Assembly (NCBI GenBank): GCA_017881545.1
Contig: JADGQU010000087.1
Coordinates: forward strand, 1 to 8,363
Direction: 5' to 3'
From: Gemmatimonadaceae bacterium
GTDB lineage: Bacteria > Gemmatimonadota > Gemmatimonadetes > Gemmatimonadales > Gemmatimonadaceae
Length of the DNA: 8,363 bases
Below are positions 1 through 7,262 of this stretch, in pieces. Numbering within the stretch: position 1 is the stretch's first letter; every line of letters begins with the position of its first letter. The notes under the pieces were generated by a model that saw only the letters and a program-made list of their open reading frames with translations, searched no databases and had not been told where the DNA came from. The translations under genes were made by a program, and so were the position numbers.

Positions 1-571
1 CCCCGACGCGCTTTCGCCACGGAAGCGGGATCGTCTCGATCAGTTTCGCCATCTCCTCGAAACTGGAGCCGAGCACCGTTCCGGAGCCCGCGGTCATTTC
101 CATCAAGAGCATCGTCTTTCCCGGCGCGCGCTCGAGGGCGATTCCGATCGCCTCGGCATTTCGCTCTAGTCCGCTCGAGCGTTCATCCATGAAATTCCCG
201 GGATGCGACACCAGGTACTGCAGCTTGAGCGCCTCACATCGCTGGAGCTCATTGGTGAACGAATCGAGCGAGCGCTGCCGCAACACCGGATCGGGCGAGG
301 CGAGGTTGATCAGATAGCTGTCGTGCGCGCAGACCTCGCGAACGCCGGTCTCGCCAAGTTCCGTGAAGAACGACGTGCACTCTTCCTCCTCGCACACGCG
401 CTCGGCCCAGCGGCTCGCCATCTTGGTGAAGATCTGCATCGCCGTCGCGTCGATCGCCTTCGCGCGCGGGGGAGCCTTGCTCGTGCCTCCCGCTATCGAA
501 GTGTGAGCGCCGAGCGGGGCAGCGTTGTGATTGCTGTCCTTCCGCGCGGGGGAATCACCGCGCGGCGGCAC
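1..571 (-). CDS. nfo: Endonuclease IV (AP endonuclease), 3' end cut by window edge
   Basis: Deoxyribonuclease IV cleaves DNA 5' of abasic sites in base-excision repair, using a trinuclear zinc centre in a TIM barrel. The 190 visible residues follow the family closely: GAHTSIAGG (residues 21-29), AHDSYLINL (82-90), SHPGN (122-126) and MEMTAGSG (157-164). By family alignment H23, H83, H123 and E158 match E. coli His7, His69, His109 and Glu145, so the visible metal ligands are present. The C-terminal third, with the remaining ligands, lies outside the window. The start is the GTG at 571-569: it is the only usable start codon in frame before the conserved core, and GGCGGA lies about 8 bases upstream. 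This gives a roughly 20-residue leader before the usual N-terminus and a 17-base overlap with the upstream envC-like gene. The family call is secure; the exact start is less so. Confidence 0.93.
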   Translation of the reverse strand, partial: MPPRGDSPARKDSNHNAAPLGAHTSIAGGTSKAPPRAKAIDATAMQIFTKMASRWAERVCEEEECTSFFTELGETGVREVCAHDSYLINLASPDPVLRQRSLDSFTNELQRCEALKLQYLVSHPGNFMDERSSGLERNAEAIGIALERAPGKTMLLMEMTAGSGTVLGSSFEEMAKLIETIPLPWRKRVG

Positions 572-1742
572 GCAGCCATTCCGCCGGATCGACTGCCGGC
601 CCGCCGCGCCTGATCTCGAAGTGGAGGTGAGATCCCATGGCGGGATCGCTGACGCCCACGGTTCCGAGCGGCTGACCCTTGATCACGCGCGTTCCCTTTC
701 GCACCGCGATCTTGTCGAGCGAGCCGTACACCGAGTAATCGCCCCCGCCGTGCTCGAGGATGACGGTGTTGCCATAAGTGCCCATCGGTCCCGCGTACGC
801 AACGGTTCCAGCGGACACCGACTTCACCACCGTGCCGATCGGCGCGCTGATCCCGATTCCGTTCCAGCGGGTCGTCGTATTGTTGGGATTCACGAAACGG
901 CCGAACCGGTAGAGAAACGTCCCGTTCACCGGCCAATCCAGGCGCCCGATATCGGTCGTACGGATGGAGCTCGGCGCCAGCGTTGCCGCGCGCCCGGTCG
1001 CCCTTCTACGCTCGGCCTCAAAGGACGCGATCAAGTTGTTGAGTCGAGCCTCGCTCTTTTCCAGCTCCGCGAGACGCGCCTTGGTGCGCTTGGTGTCTTC
1101 CTGCACGCGCACGAGGTTCTTCGCTTGCGCCCGCTCCAGCTCCCCGAGCCGCCCGGCTTCGCGCTCCTTCTGCGAGCGGTTCTCGATCACGCTGTTCTGC
1201 AGCCGCACCAGCTGCACCTGCTGCGATTCGATCCTGTCGTGCAGCTCGTCGAGACGGTGCACCAGGCCCTTGTCCCTCAGTGCCAGCAAATGCAGGTATT
1301 TGTAGCGCGCGACGAGCTGTCCGACCGACTGCGCGGAGAACAGCACCTCGGCGGAATAGAGCGGACCGCGCTTGTAGATCTCGATCAGCCGCCGCTGGAG
1401 CACCGTGCGCTTCATCGAGGCCTCGCGCTCCGAATTCTGGAGGTCACTGGTAGTCGTTTGCACTTCATCGGTGATCGCGACGAGCTGTTGGTCGAGGGAT
1501 TTCACCATGCGCGCCGTCGCATCGTGCTGCTTGTCGAGAAGATTGACCTCGTCGCGGATTTCGTGTGCGGTGTTTTGGAGCCCACTCATCTTCTTCTCGA
1601 GCTCGTCACGCTCGGCGCGGATGCGCGCGAGCTCGTCGCGCTGCGCATTTACCCGGGCTTCGGCGCTTTCGGTCTGCTGAGCAGGCAACAGCGAAGAGAA
1701 GAGCAGCGCGCAGAACGCGGCCGCGTACGACGTGCGGCTCAG
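555..1742 (-). CDS. envC: EnvC-type murein hydrolase activator: signal peptide, coiled coil, degenerate LytM/M23 domain
   Basis: This is a predicted periplasmic activator of cell-wall amidases, recruited by FtsEX during division. With a CTG start at 1742-1740 the 395-residue product begins with an Arg followed by a hydrophobic stretch ending LLPAQQ (residues 3-23), a typical cleavable signal peptide. Residues about 25-250 are charged heptad-like coiled coil (RDELARIRAERDELEKKM and similar). The LytM domain occupies about 269-393 (GRLDWPVNGTFLYRFG, then RWNGIGISAPIGT, YGNTVILEHGGGD, GSHLHFEIRRGGPAVDP). The HxGxD metal motif of active M23 enzymes is replaced by W293 and G297, and the catalytic His after Tyr is S341, while the last HxH (H372, H374) remains. 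E. coli EnvC has the same RWxG and YG replacements and is a non-catalytic activator. The reading frame stays open far upstream to 2132, but that part lies within ftsX and encodes arginine-rich shadow sequence. The gene overlaps the ftsX stop by four bases (CTGA). Confidence 0.9.
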   Translation of the reverse strand: MSRTSYAAAFCALLFSSLLPAQQTESAEARVNAQRDELARIRAERDELEKKMSGLQNTAHEIRDEVNLLDKQHDATARMVKSLDQQLVAITDEVQTTTSDLQNSEREASMKRTVLQRRLIEIYKRGPLYSAEVLFSAQSVGQLVARYKYLHLLALRDKGLVHRLDELHDRIESQQVQLVRLQNSVIENRSQKEREAGRLGELERAQAKNLVRVQEDTKRTKARLAELEKSEARLNNLIASFEAERRRATGRAATLAPSSIRTTDIGRLDWPVNGTFLYRFGRFVNPNNTTTRWNGIGISAPIGTVVKSVSAGTVAYAGPMGTYGNTVILEHGGGDYSVYGSLDKIAVRKGTRVIKGQPLGTVGVSDPAMGSHLHFEIRRGGPAVDPAEWLRAAAR

Positions 1743-2584
1743 ATTCGGCGTAGGTGTCGCCCCACCGAGAAGAGGCTCCCGAGGACGCCCATTACCGCAC
1801 CACCGACGACGCCGAGGAAGATGAGCTGGCGATCGAAAAAGATCGTCTCCAGGAAGTACTCGTTGATGACCCTGTTCGCGACCCACACGAATAGCAGCGC
1901 CAGCAAGCCGCCGAGCACCCCTTTTACGAGCCCGTCGAGGAGGAAAGGAAGGCGGATGAACATGTCCGTCGCGCCGACCAGCCGCATGATGGAGATCTCC
2001 TTCGCGCGGGCGAGGACGGTCATCCGAATCGTGGCGCCGATGATGATGATCGCAACCGCCGCGAACGCAACGCCGAGCGCGATTCCGGCAACCGACGCGA
2101 TGTTCCGCAGGCGATAAAGCTTTTCCACCCACTCCTCGCCGTATCGGACGTCGTCGATGAATCTGTACGTCTTGATACGGTCTGCCACCGATTTTACGAT
2201 CGTCGGGCTCCGCATCCCGGGGCGCAGATGCACCTCGATGGAAGCTGGAAGGACTCCAGCCTCGAAGACGTCCGCGAACTCGCCCATCTCCTTCCGCGCG
2301 CGCTCGAGTGCCTTCTCCTTGGTGACGTAATCGACCCGCGAGACCTCGGGAAACTCTCCGATGTCCTTCATCGCCGCCGTTACCGATTCAATTTCGACGC
2401 TATCGCCGAGGAAAGCACGCACCTCGACCCGTTCTTCTACCTGGTCCAACGCCCTCCGAATGTTGATTGCGACGAGACCAAACAGCCCGAACGCGAACAA
2501 TGAGAACGCGATCGTGACGATGCCGAGCGCGCTGAGGAGCGGCGCGCGGCGAGAGGCGGTCAGCGCTTCACGGACGGAGCGCAC
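1739..2584 (-). CDS. ftsX: Cell division protein FtsX, ABC-type membrane subunit
   Basis: FtsX is the membrane half of the FtsEX complex, which couples cytoplasmic ATP hydrolysis to activation of periplasmic peptidoglycan hydrolases at the septum. The 281 residues show the family layout: a short cytoplasmic N-terminus (MRSVREALTASRRAP), a first membrane segment at about 17-41, an extracytoplasmic domain at about 42-162, then three more membrane segments at about 163-186, 213-237 and 252-273. The conserved cytoplasmic stretch KEISIMRLVGATDMFIRLPF (195-214) precedes the third segment. The start is a GTG at 2584-2582 that directly follows the ftsE TAG stop, and GGAG at 2597-2594 sits 9 bases upstream inside ftsE. 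Gene order ftsE-ftsX-envC supports a dedicated hydrolase-activation module. The length is close to that of typical FtsX. Confidence 0.95.
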   Translation of the reverse strand: MRSVREALTASRRAPLLSALGIVTIAFSLFAFGLFGLVAINIRRALDQVEERVEVRAFLGDSVEIESVTAAMKDIGEFPEVSRVDYVTKEKALERARKEMGEFADVFEAGVLPASIEVHLRPGMRSPTIVKSVADRIKTYRFIDDVRYGEEWVEKLYRLRNIASVAGIALGVAFAAVAIIIIGATIRMTVLARAKEISIMRLVGATDMFIRLPFLLDGLVKGVLGGLLALLFVWVANRVINEYFLETIFFDRQLIFLGVVGGAVMGVLGSLFSVGRHLRRI

Positions 2585-3325
<741 letters not shown>

Positions 3326-3327
3326 CG

Positions 3328-4488
3328 CTACTGCTGAAGCGCCTGCTCTATGTCGGCGATGAGATCCTCGACGTTCTCAATCCCGATGCTGATTCTCAGA
3401 AAGCCGTCGGGAATCCCGATTTTTGCGCGCTCGTCCGGACTCATGTGCTCGTGCGAGCTGTAACGCGGCTCGATCACGAGCGAATCGACGCCGCCGAGGC
3501 TCGCCGCGTAGGTGAACAGCTTCAGTGCCTTCACGAACCGGACTACGGCCGGACCGGCGCCAGGGAGCTCGATCGCCATCATTCCCCCGAACCCATCGAG
3601 CAGGGACTTGGCTATCTCGTGATCGGGATGGGTCGGAAGACCAGGATAGTGCACCTTCGCGATCTCGGGGCGCTTGGAGCACCACTCGGCGATCCGCATC
3701 GCGTTCTCGTTCTGACGCTTCACTCTGACATCGAGCGTCTTCAGGCCGCGCTCAAGAAGCCAGCAGGCAAACGGATCGGGCGCCTGGCCCCAGACCATCA
3801 TCTTCCGCCGAACCTCGTCGATGAACGGCTCGTTCCCGCACACGACGCCGGCGAGGATGTCGTGGTGGCCGTTCAGATACTTGGTCGCGGAGTGAATGAC
3901 GACGTCCACGCCGTACTCGATGGGCCGAAAGTTGATCGGGCTGGCGAACGTCGAGTCGACGACGAGCGCGATCCCCTCCGAGTGCGCGAGATTCTGGAGC
4001 GAGGTTAGCTCGAGCACGCGACAGGTCGGATTCACAGGTGACTCGAGAAAGATCACTCGCGTCGTCTTCTTGAGAGCTTTCCGCCACGCCCGCGGCTCGA
4101 GCGGATTCACGAAAGTCACCTCGATCCCCATCCCCGGGAGGTCTTCGGTGAACAGCTTGCGCGTTCCGCCGTAGATCCACGAGCTCGAGACCAGATGGTC
4201 GCCGGAACGGAGCAGTGCCAGCATCGCACACGCGGTGGCGCCCATCCCGCTCGAGAGCACCAGTGCAGCCTCCGATCCTTCGAGCAGCGCCAAACGCTCT
4301 TGAACACGCACGGCGTTTGGAGTGTTGCCGTAGCGCGTATAGAGGAGCCCAGCAGTCGTTCCGGTCTCCTGCGCGAAGTTGACCGACTGAACGAGTGGTG
4401 ATGCGATGCCCGTACCCGCAGGCGTGGGTGGGGCCCCGCCATGAATCGCCACTGTCGACAGGCCCGGCTTGCGTGCCCCTTCTGCCAC
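3328..4488 (-). CDS. Cys/Met-metabolism PLP enzyme, cystathionine gamma-synthase/gamma-lyase family
   Basis: This is a fold-type I PLP enzyme of the transsulfuration family, which interconverts homoserine esters, cystathionine, cysteine and methionine in the cytoplasm. The 386 residues contain the phosphate-binding loop SSGMGA (79-84), the stacking Tyr region WIYGGT (104-109), the ring-nitrogen Asp in VVDST (D178), the Schiff-base lysine K203 in HSATKYLNGHHD, the SLGGVDSL loop (330-337) and the carboxylate-binding Arg365 in LRISIGIE. The segment from the neighbouring subunit reads YTRYGNTPN (50-58), with NTP where most relatives have NPT. The usual HPASMTH loop is replaced by EPRYSSHEH (340-348). 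There is no Cys in the YGGT motif, which argues against methionine gamma-lyase. I cannot decide between synthase, gamma-lyase and a related specificity. The GTG start at 4488 is fixed by AGGAG 5 bases upstream. Its neighbours do not explain its role. Confidence 0.93.
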   Translation of the reverse strand: MAEGARKPGLSTVAIHGGAPPTPAGTGIASPLVQSVNFAQETGTTAGLLYTRYGNTPNAVRVQERLALLEGSEAALVLSSGMGATACAMLALLRSGDHLVSSSWIYGGTRKLFTEDLPGMGIEVTFVNPLEPRAWRKALKKTTRVIFLESPVNPTCRVLELTSLQNLAHSEGIALVVDSTFASPINFRPIEYGVDVVIHSATKYLNGHHDILAGVVCGNEPFIDEVRRKMMVWGQAPDPFACWLLERGLKTLDVRVKRQNENAMRIAEWCSKRPEIAKVHYPGLPTHPDHEIAKSLLDGFGGMMAIELPGAGPAVVRFVKALKLFTYAASLGGVDSLVIEPRYSSHEHMSPDERAKIGIPDGFLRISIGIENVEDLIADIEQALQQ

Positions 4489-4493
4489 GAGCT

Positions 4494-4498
4494 CTCCT
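4494..4498 (-). promoter_or_regulatory. Strong Shine-Dalgarno for the PLP-enzyme gene
   Basis: AGGAG lies 5 bases upstream of the GTG at 4488 and overlaps the TAG stop (4499-4497) of the preceding small gene. It is the clearest ribosome binding site in the window and decides the GTG start of the transsulfuration-family gene. Confidence 0.8.
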
Positions 4499-4802
4499 AT
4501 CCGAGGTTGCGTGTGCTGCGTCCGGCGTCGAAATCGTGCTTGACGACGCGCACGATCTCCGCCGGGGCGATGCCGAGGATGTCTCGCGCGACGACGCTTC
4601 CCGGGCTCACGGTATCATCGACGACCAACACTGCCAGCTCGTGACGCCTCGGGCCGTAAACCCACACCAGCTCGCCGTCCTCGAGCAGGCGTCTGCGCGC
4701 ATCCGCGGGATGCAGGCGAACGAGGGGGCCGCGCTCGGTATCACCGGTGCGAGTCGAGATGTAGCGCGAAACCATTAGCCAGGGTTGGAAGCCTTCCATC
4801 AT
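4497..4802 (-). CDS. Small protein (101 aa) resembling a free-standing double-psi beta-barrel domain
   Basis: I do not recognise a named family with certainty. The 101-residue protein has no signal peptide or membrane segment. Its core reads RGPLVRLHPADARRRLLEDG (24-43), ELVWVYGPRRHELAVLVVDD (44-63), then SPGSVVARDILGIAPAEIVRVVK (66-88). The pattern 'R-hydrophobic-x-P-x-DA, then x-x-DG-x-x-V-x-V, then a late V-x-V-x-K' resembles two related folds: the N-terminal barrel of CDC48/VAT ATPases and the molybdopterin-dinucleotide-binding domain, both double-psi barrels. This is a pattern-level inference. No AAA ATPase or molybdoenzyme is next to it. The ATG at 4802 overlaps the stop of the STAS/winged-helix gene (ATGA), so it is translationally coupled to the regulatory pair upstream and may belong to the same system. 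The open frame extends upstream to 5339, but that part is an arginine-rich shadow of the STAS gene. Confidence 0.8.
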   Translation of the reverse strand: MMEGFQPWLMVSRYISTRTGDTERGPLVRLHPADARRRLLEDGELVWVYGPRRHELAVLVVDDTVSPGSVVARDILGIAPAEIVRVVKHDFDAGRSTRNLG

Positions 4803-5383
4803 GTGTCGAGTCTCGTCGGCGACGGAATTGATGCGCTTCCGACCGCGACATACGCGTTGTCGTAGCGGATCAGAAGACGCCGCCGCCACAGCGTGTCGAG
4901 CATGCGCTCGGCGTCGTCGCTGGAGAGACCGATCGCGTCGGCGACGTCCGCACCGACACCCGTGCCCAGCTGAGAAATTATTTCCCACGCCCGGCGCTCC
5001 TCGAGGCCGATGATGCCGATCAGCCGCGATTCGCCGTCGGCGCGCTGCGTCACCAGCGCCAGCTTGTGGCGCTCCAGCACAGCTTCGATCGCCTCCAGGT
5101 GCGACTCGCTGATCCCGCGGAACACGAAGTACACCTCGCGCCTCGGGGAATCGATGCTCACGTACTGGAGCAGCAGCTTTGCCACGATCTCGTCGGCGCA
5201 GGAGAAATCGAGCAGTCCGACGTGCGAGAAGTCGATTACCGTGAGCGCGCGGTCGCCAATGCGGTCGAGCTCCTGCTCGATCTCGCAGCGTACAGCCGCG
5301 CCCGTCGGACGCGTGACGAGGTTCGAGTAGAGCTCGCACACGCTCTTGCGAAGCATCGAGCTCACGTCGATGTGATTGATCAA
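4799..5383 (-). CDS. STAS-like domain (DUF4325 style) fused to a C-terminal winged helix
   Basis: The protein is predicted to be a cytoplasmic regulatory or DNA-binding protein of 194 residues. The N-terminal half has a STAS-like core: LTVIDFSHVGLLDFSCADEI (47-66) matches the 'IDFs-V-x-x-x-x-S-x-ADE' pattern of the STAS-like DUF4325 family, with S61 at the place where phosphorylatable Ser occurs in anti-sigma-factor antagonists. The C-terminal part, about 127-182 (LEERRAWEIISQLG, then ADVADAIGLSSDDAERMLDT, then RLLIRYDNAYVAV), reads as a winged helix: three helices followed by a beta hairpin. The TTG start at 5383 is preferred because GGAG lies 8 bases upstream and TTGA overlaps the stop of the ATPase gene. 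An open frame to 5467 would add only glycine-rich shadow sequence. It is probably the partner of the ATPase encoded just upstream. The DNA target is unknown. Confidence 0.82.
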   Translation of the reverse strand: MINHIDVSSMLRKSVCELYSNLVTRPTGAAVRCEIEQELDRIGDRALTVIDFSHVGLLDFSCADEIVAKLLLQYVSIDSPRREVYFVFRGISESHLEAIEAVLERHKLALVTQRADGESRLIGIIGLEERRAWEIISQLGTGVGADVADAIGLSSDDAERMLDTLWRRRLLIRYDNAYVAVGSASIPSPTRLDT

Positions 5384-6267
5384 GCCACGCGCTCCGGAAT
5401 CGTTATCTGCACCTGCGCCCCCGGAAAATATGAGAGGTCCTCCACCAGTGGCTCGTCCTCGTCCCAATCGCCTTTGGGAAGCACGGCGATGCGGGCGGTG
5501 CCACTTCGGATGGTAAGTTTGCCATCCCAGTTTCCCACAAAACGCCTCACTCCGGCAAGCCCTTGACCTCGGCCCGGATCCCTGAACCGAGATGCGCCGC
5601 GCATGACTGTCTCCTCGAGCGCCTGCCCGTCGTCCCAGCGCTCTTTCCTCTGAAATCCAGGCGCCGACTCGAGCGACTGCCTGAACCCGATCCCCGGATC
5701 GGCGACGGCGATGACGACCACCTTGCGGCCGCCGAGGCGAACGCGCCAGGTGTAGGTCTGGACCGCCACCCAGCCGCCGCGGCCCGCGTGCTCGACGATG
5801 TTCTGGCAGACTTCCGACAGCGCCATCGTGAAGCGCATAGTGATCTTCGCGTCGAGGTTGAGGTTCTTGACCAGCGCGTCCTGAGCTCGCTGCTGGATCT
5901 TGTCGACGACGTCGTGGACATCGTCGCTCTTGGAGATGGAAGTCACTTCAAGAAGCACGCTCGTCTCCGCCGCTTTCGTGCTCTTCACTCGTCCCTGCAG
6001 CTCGTACAGCTCGGCCGCGTGCTTGAAGAAATCCATCCTCGACCAATAGGTGCTGACGTTCTCCGCCTCCGGGACGTACAGGATCGGGCGCTCCGCGCGG
6101 GACTGCGCCAGCGCCAGCAGCGCCGTCAGGCCATACGGAGATGCCCAGCGCGCGTGTCGCGTGTCGACGATGATTTTTTCGTCCAGCGGCAACGGCGCGA
6201 CCTGATCCAGCACCTGCTCGAAGGATTTATCCTCGAGCGAATGAGGGACGTTGATGATTGTCGTCAC
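5380..6267 (-). CDS. STAS-like domain fused to GHKL (histidine-kinase-type) ATPase, anti-sigma-factor-like regulator
   Basis: The 295-residue cytoplasmic protein combines two regulatory domains. Residues 1 to about 90 look STAS-like: EKIIVDTRHARWASPYGLTA (30-49) has the buried strand followed by a Ser-containing loop (S43), then YWSRMDFFKHAAEL. Residues about 115-293 are a GHKL ATPase. The N-box has E152, N156 and H160 in ALSEVCQNIVEHA (149-161). The G1 box is VADPGIGF (188-195), the G2 box is GRGQGLAGV (232-240), and the final strand is GAQVQITIP (283-291). The N-box EVCQNIVEHA is typical of SpoIIAB/RsbW-type serine kinases rather than two-component sensors, and there is no phosphoacceptor dimerisation helix with its His. 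The GTG start at 6267 overlaps the PfkB stop (GTGA). The next gene encodes a second STAS-like protein, the natural partner or substrate. Kinase activity is inferred, not shown. Confidence 0.88.
   Translation of the reverse strand: MTTIINVPHSLEDKSFEQVLDQVAPLPLDEKIIVDTRHARWASPYGLTALLALAQSRAERPILYVPEAENVSTYWSRMDFFKHAAELYELQGRVKSTKAAETSVLLEVTSISKSDDVHDVVDKIQQRAQDALVKNLNLDAKITMRFTMALSEVCQNIVEHAGRGGWVAVQTYTWRVRLGGRKVVVIAVADPGIGFRQSLESAPGFQRKERWDDGQALEETVMRGASRFRDPGRGQGLAGVRRFVGNWDGKLTIRSGTARIAVLPKGDWDEDEPLVEDLSYFPGAQVQITIPERVA
5392..5395 (-). promoter_or_regulatory. Shine-Dalgarno deciding the TTG start of the STAS/winged-helix gene
   Basis: GGAG lies 8 bases upstream of the TTG at 5383, inside the last codons of the ATPase gene. 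It supports TTG as the start, with the TTGA overlap giving translational coupling. Confidence 0.55.
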
Positions 6268-7262
6268 TTGATGCTGAGCTCTCCGCGCAGGTAGTCGGCG
6301 AGACCTGTAGCGCCGCGATGGTCTACGTTCCGGGCCGCCGCGTCCAGAGCGCGGTCAATTGCCACGTCTAACTTATCACCCGCGAGCAATCGGGAGAAAT
6401 AGGTTGCGCCCCACACATCTCCGCATCCAATCGGATCTCCCGGACCTGCGTGGCGTCGAGCTTTTGCTGGAACCCGGGCGGTGCGGATCGCGCCCGAAGC
6501 AGCGGCGAGAACAGGGCGCCGCACGTCGGAGAGCCGATCAAAACCCGGGGCCGCAAAATAGATCATGCCGCGGCTGCCGAGAGTGACTGAGAGCGAGCTG
6601 ACGCCGTTCGCGAATGCGATCGCCGCGAGCCCCATCTCGTCTGGCGCCATCATGCTCATCTCGTCTTCGTTCACCTGGATCAGGTCGAAGCACCGGCACC
6701 ACGCGGCGGGATTCGGAAGCGGCTGCAGCGCCCTCATACCGTCGGGTTGGACCGCGAGCAGCAGCGAGTGCAGATCGCAGTAGATCGGCCCGCGGAAGTG
6801 CTGCCTGATGAGCTGAGCGGTCTCGAGATCGAGCTCGAACCCGCTGATCAGATTGATGTAGAGCGCGTCGAGATCGGTGAGAAGAGGCTTCAATCCCAGC
6901 CAGCTCCAGCGCGGAACCCCACCAGTCAGCCGCTCACAGCGCCGCTCGTCGCTCAGGTAGTGGAGCACGACACGATTGTTCGGGTGCGGAACCTCGATCG
7001 GAGCTGCGTCCGGCGCGGCGCGATCGAGATCCGCGACGAACTCCCGGGCGGACTGCGCGAGGTCGCTGCCGACTTTGAGGATCGGCACGAACTCCCAATC
7101 CTGCGGAAGCGCCGCGTCGAGCGCGCCGAGCGCGTAGGTGATCCCGCCCCATTCCTCGACGGGCGCGTCTCGCGGATCACGCCCGTGGATCACGTCCCAG
7201 ACGAAGCTGCCCATCACTCCAACGCGCTTTTTTCGCGTCATCGCTTTTGGATGCGCCATCAC
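6264..7262 (-). CDS. PfkB-family carbohydrate kinase, substrate unknown
   Basis: This is a ribokinase/PfkB-fold kinase that would phosphorylate a sugar or nucleoside at a hydroxymethyl group with ATP. In the 332 residues, GVMGSFVWDVI (15-25) is the first strand with the substrate Asp region. The GGITYALGAL stretch (39-48) corresponds to the N-terminal GG signature. NEDEM (198-202) lies in the usual metal and phosphate region. DPIGCGDVWGA (276-286) is the C-terminal signature, with catalytic base D282. The family's usual GAGD anion hole reads GCGD here. The central part (SDERRCERLTGGVPRWSW, 104-121) is unlike ribokinase or fructokinase, so I give no substrate. The annotated start is GTG at 7262; the ATG at 7259 is equally possible, and another ATG at codon 8 cannot be excluded. 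A ROK kinase gene lies 71 bases upstream, and the regulatory ATPase gene overlaps its stop. Confidence 0.9.
   Translation of the reverse strand: MMAHPKAMTRKKRVGVMGSFVWDVIHGRDPRDAPVEEWGGITYALGALDAALPQDWEFVPILKVGSDLAQSAREFVADLDRAAPDAAPIEVPHPNNRVVLHYLSDERRCERLTGGVPRWSWLGLKPLLTDLDALYINLISGFELDLETAQLIRQHFRGPIYCDLHSLLLAVQPDGMRALQPLPNPAAWCRCFDLIQVNEDEMSMMAPDEMGLAAIAFANGVSSLSVTLGSRGMIYFAAPGFDRLSDVRRPVLAAASGAIRTARVPAKARRHAGPGDPIGCGDVWGATYFSRLLAGDKLDVAIDRALDAAARNVDHRGATGLADYLRGELSIK

Noticed and set aside
531..2117. Long plus-strand open frame of 528 codons
   Set aside because: It lies antisense to the well-supported envC-like and ftsX genes. Its product is rich in Arg, His and Leu with no recognisable domain, as expected for the complement of GC-rich coding sequence.
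1743..2132. Upstream extension of the EnvC-like frame to a start at 2132
   Set aside because: It lies inside ftsX and translates to an Arg/His-rich sequence. The signal peptide begins only after the ftsX stop, so a start at 1742 fits better.
4803..5339. Upstream extension of the small barrel-like gene
   Set aside because: The added sequence is Arg/Ala-rich and is a frame shadow of the STAS/winged-helix gene. The ATGA overlap at 4799-4802 is the natural start.
5384..5467. Upstream start for the STAS/winged-helix gene
   Set aside because: It would overlap the ATPase gene by 88 bases and add a Gly-rich, featureless leader. TTG at 5383 has a GGAG at good spacing.
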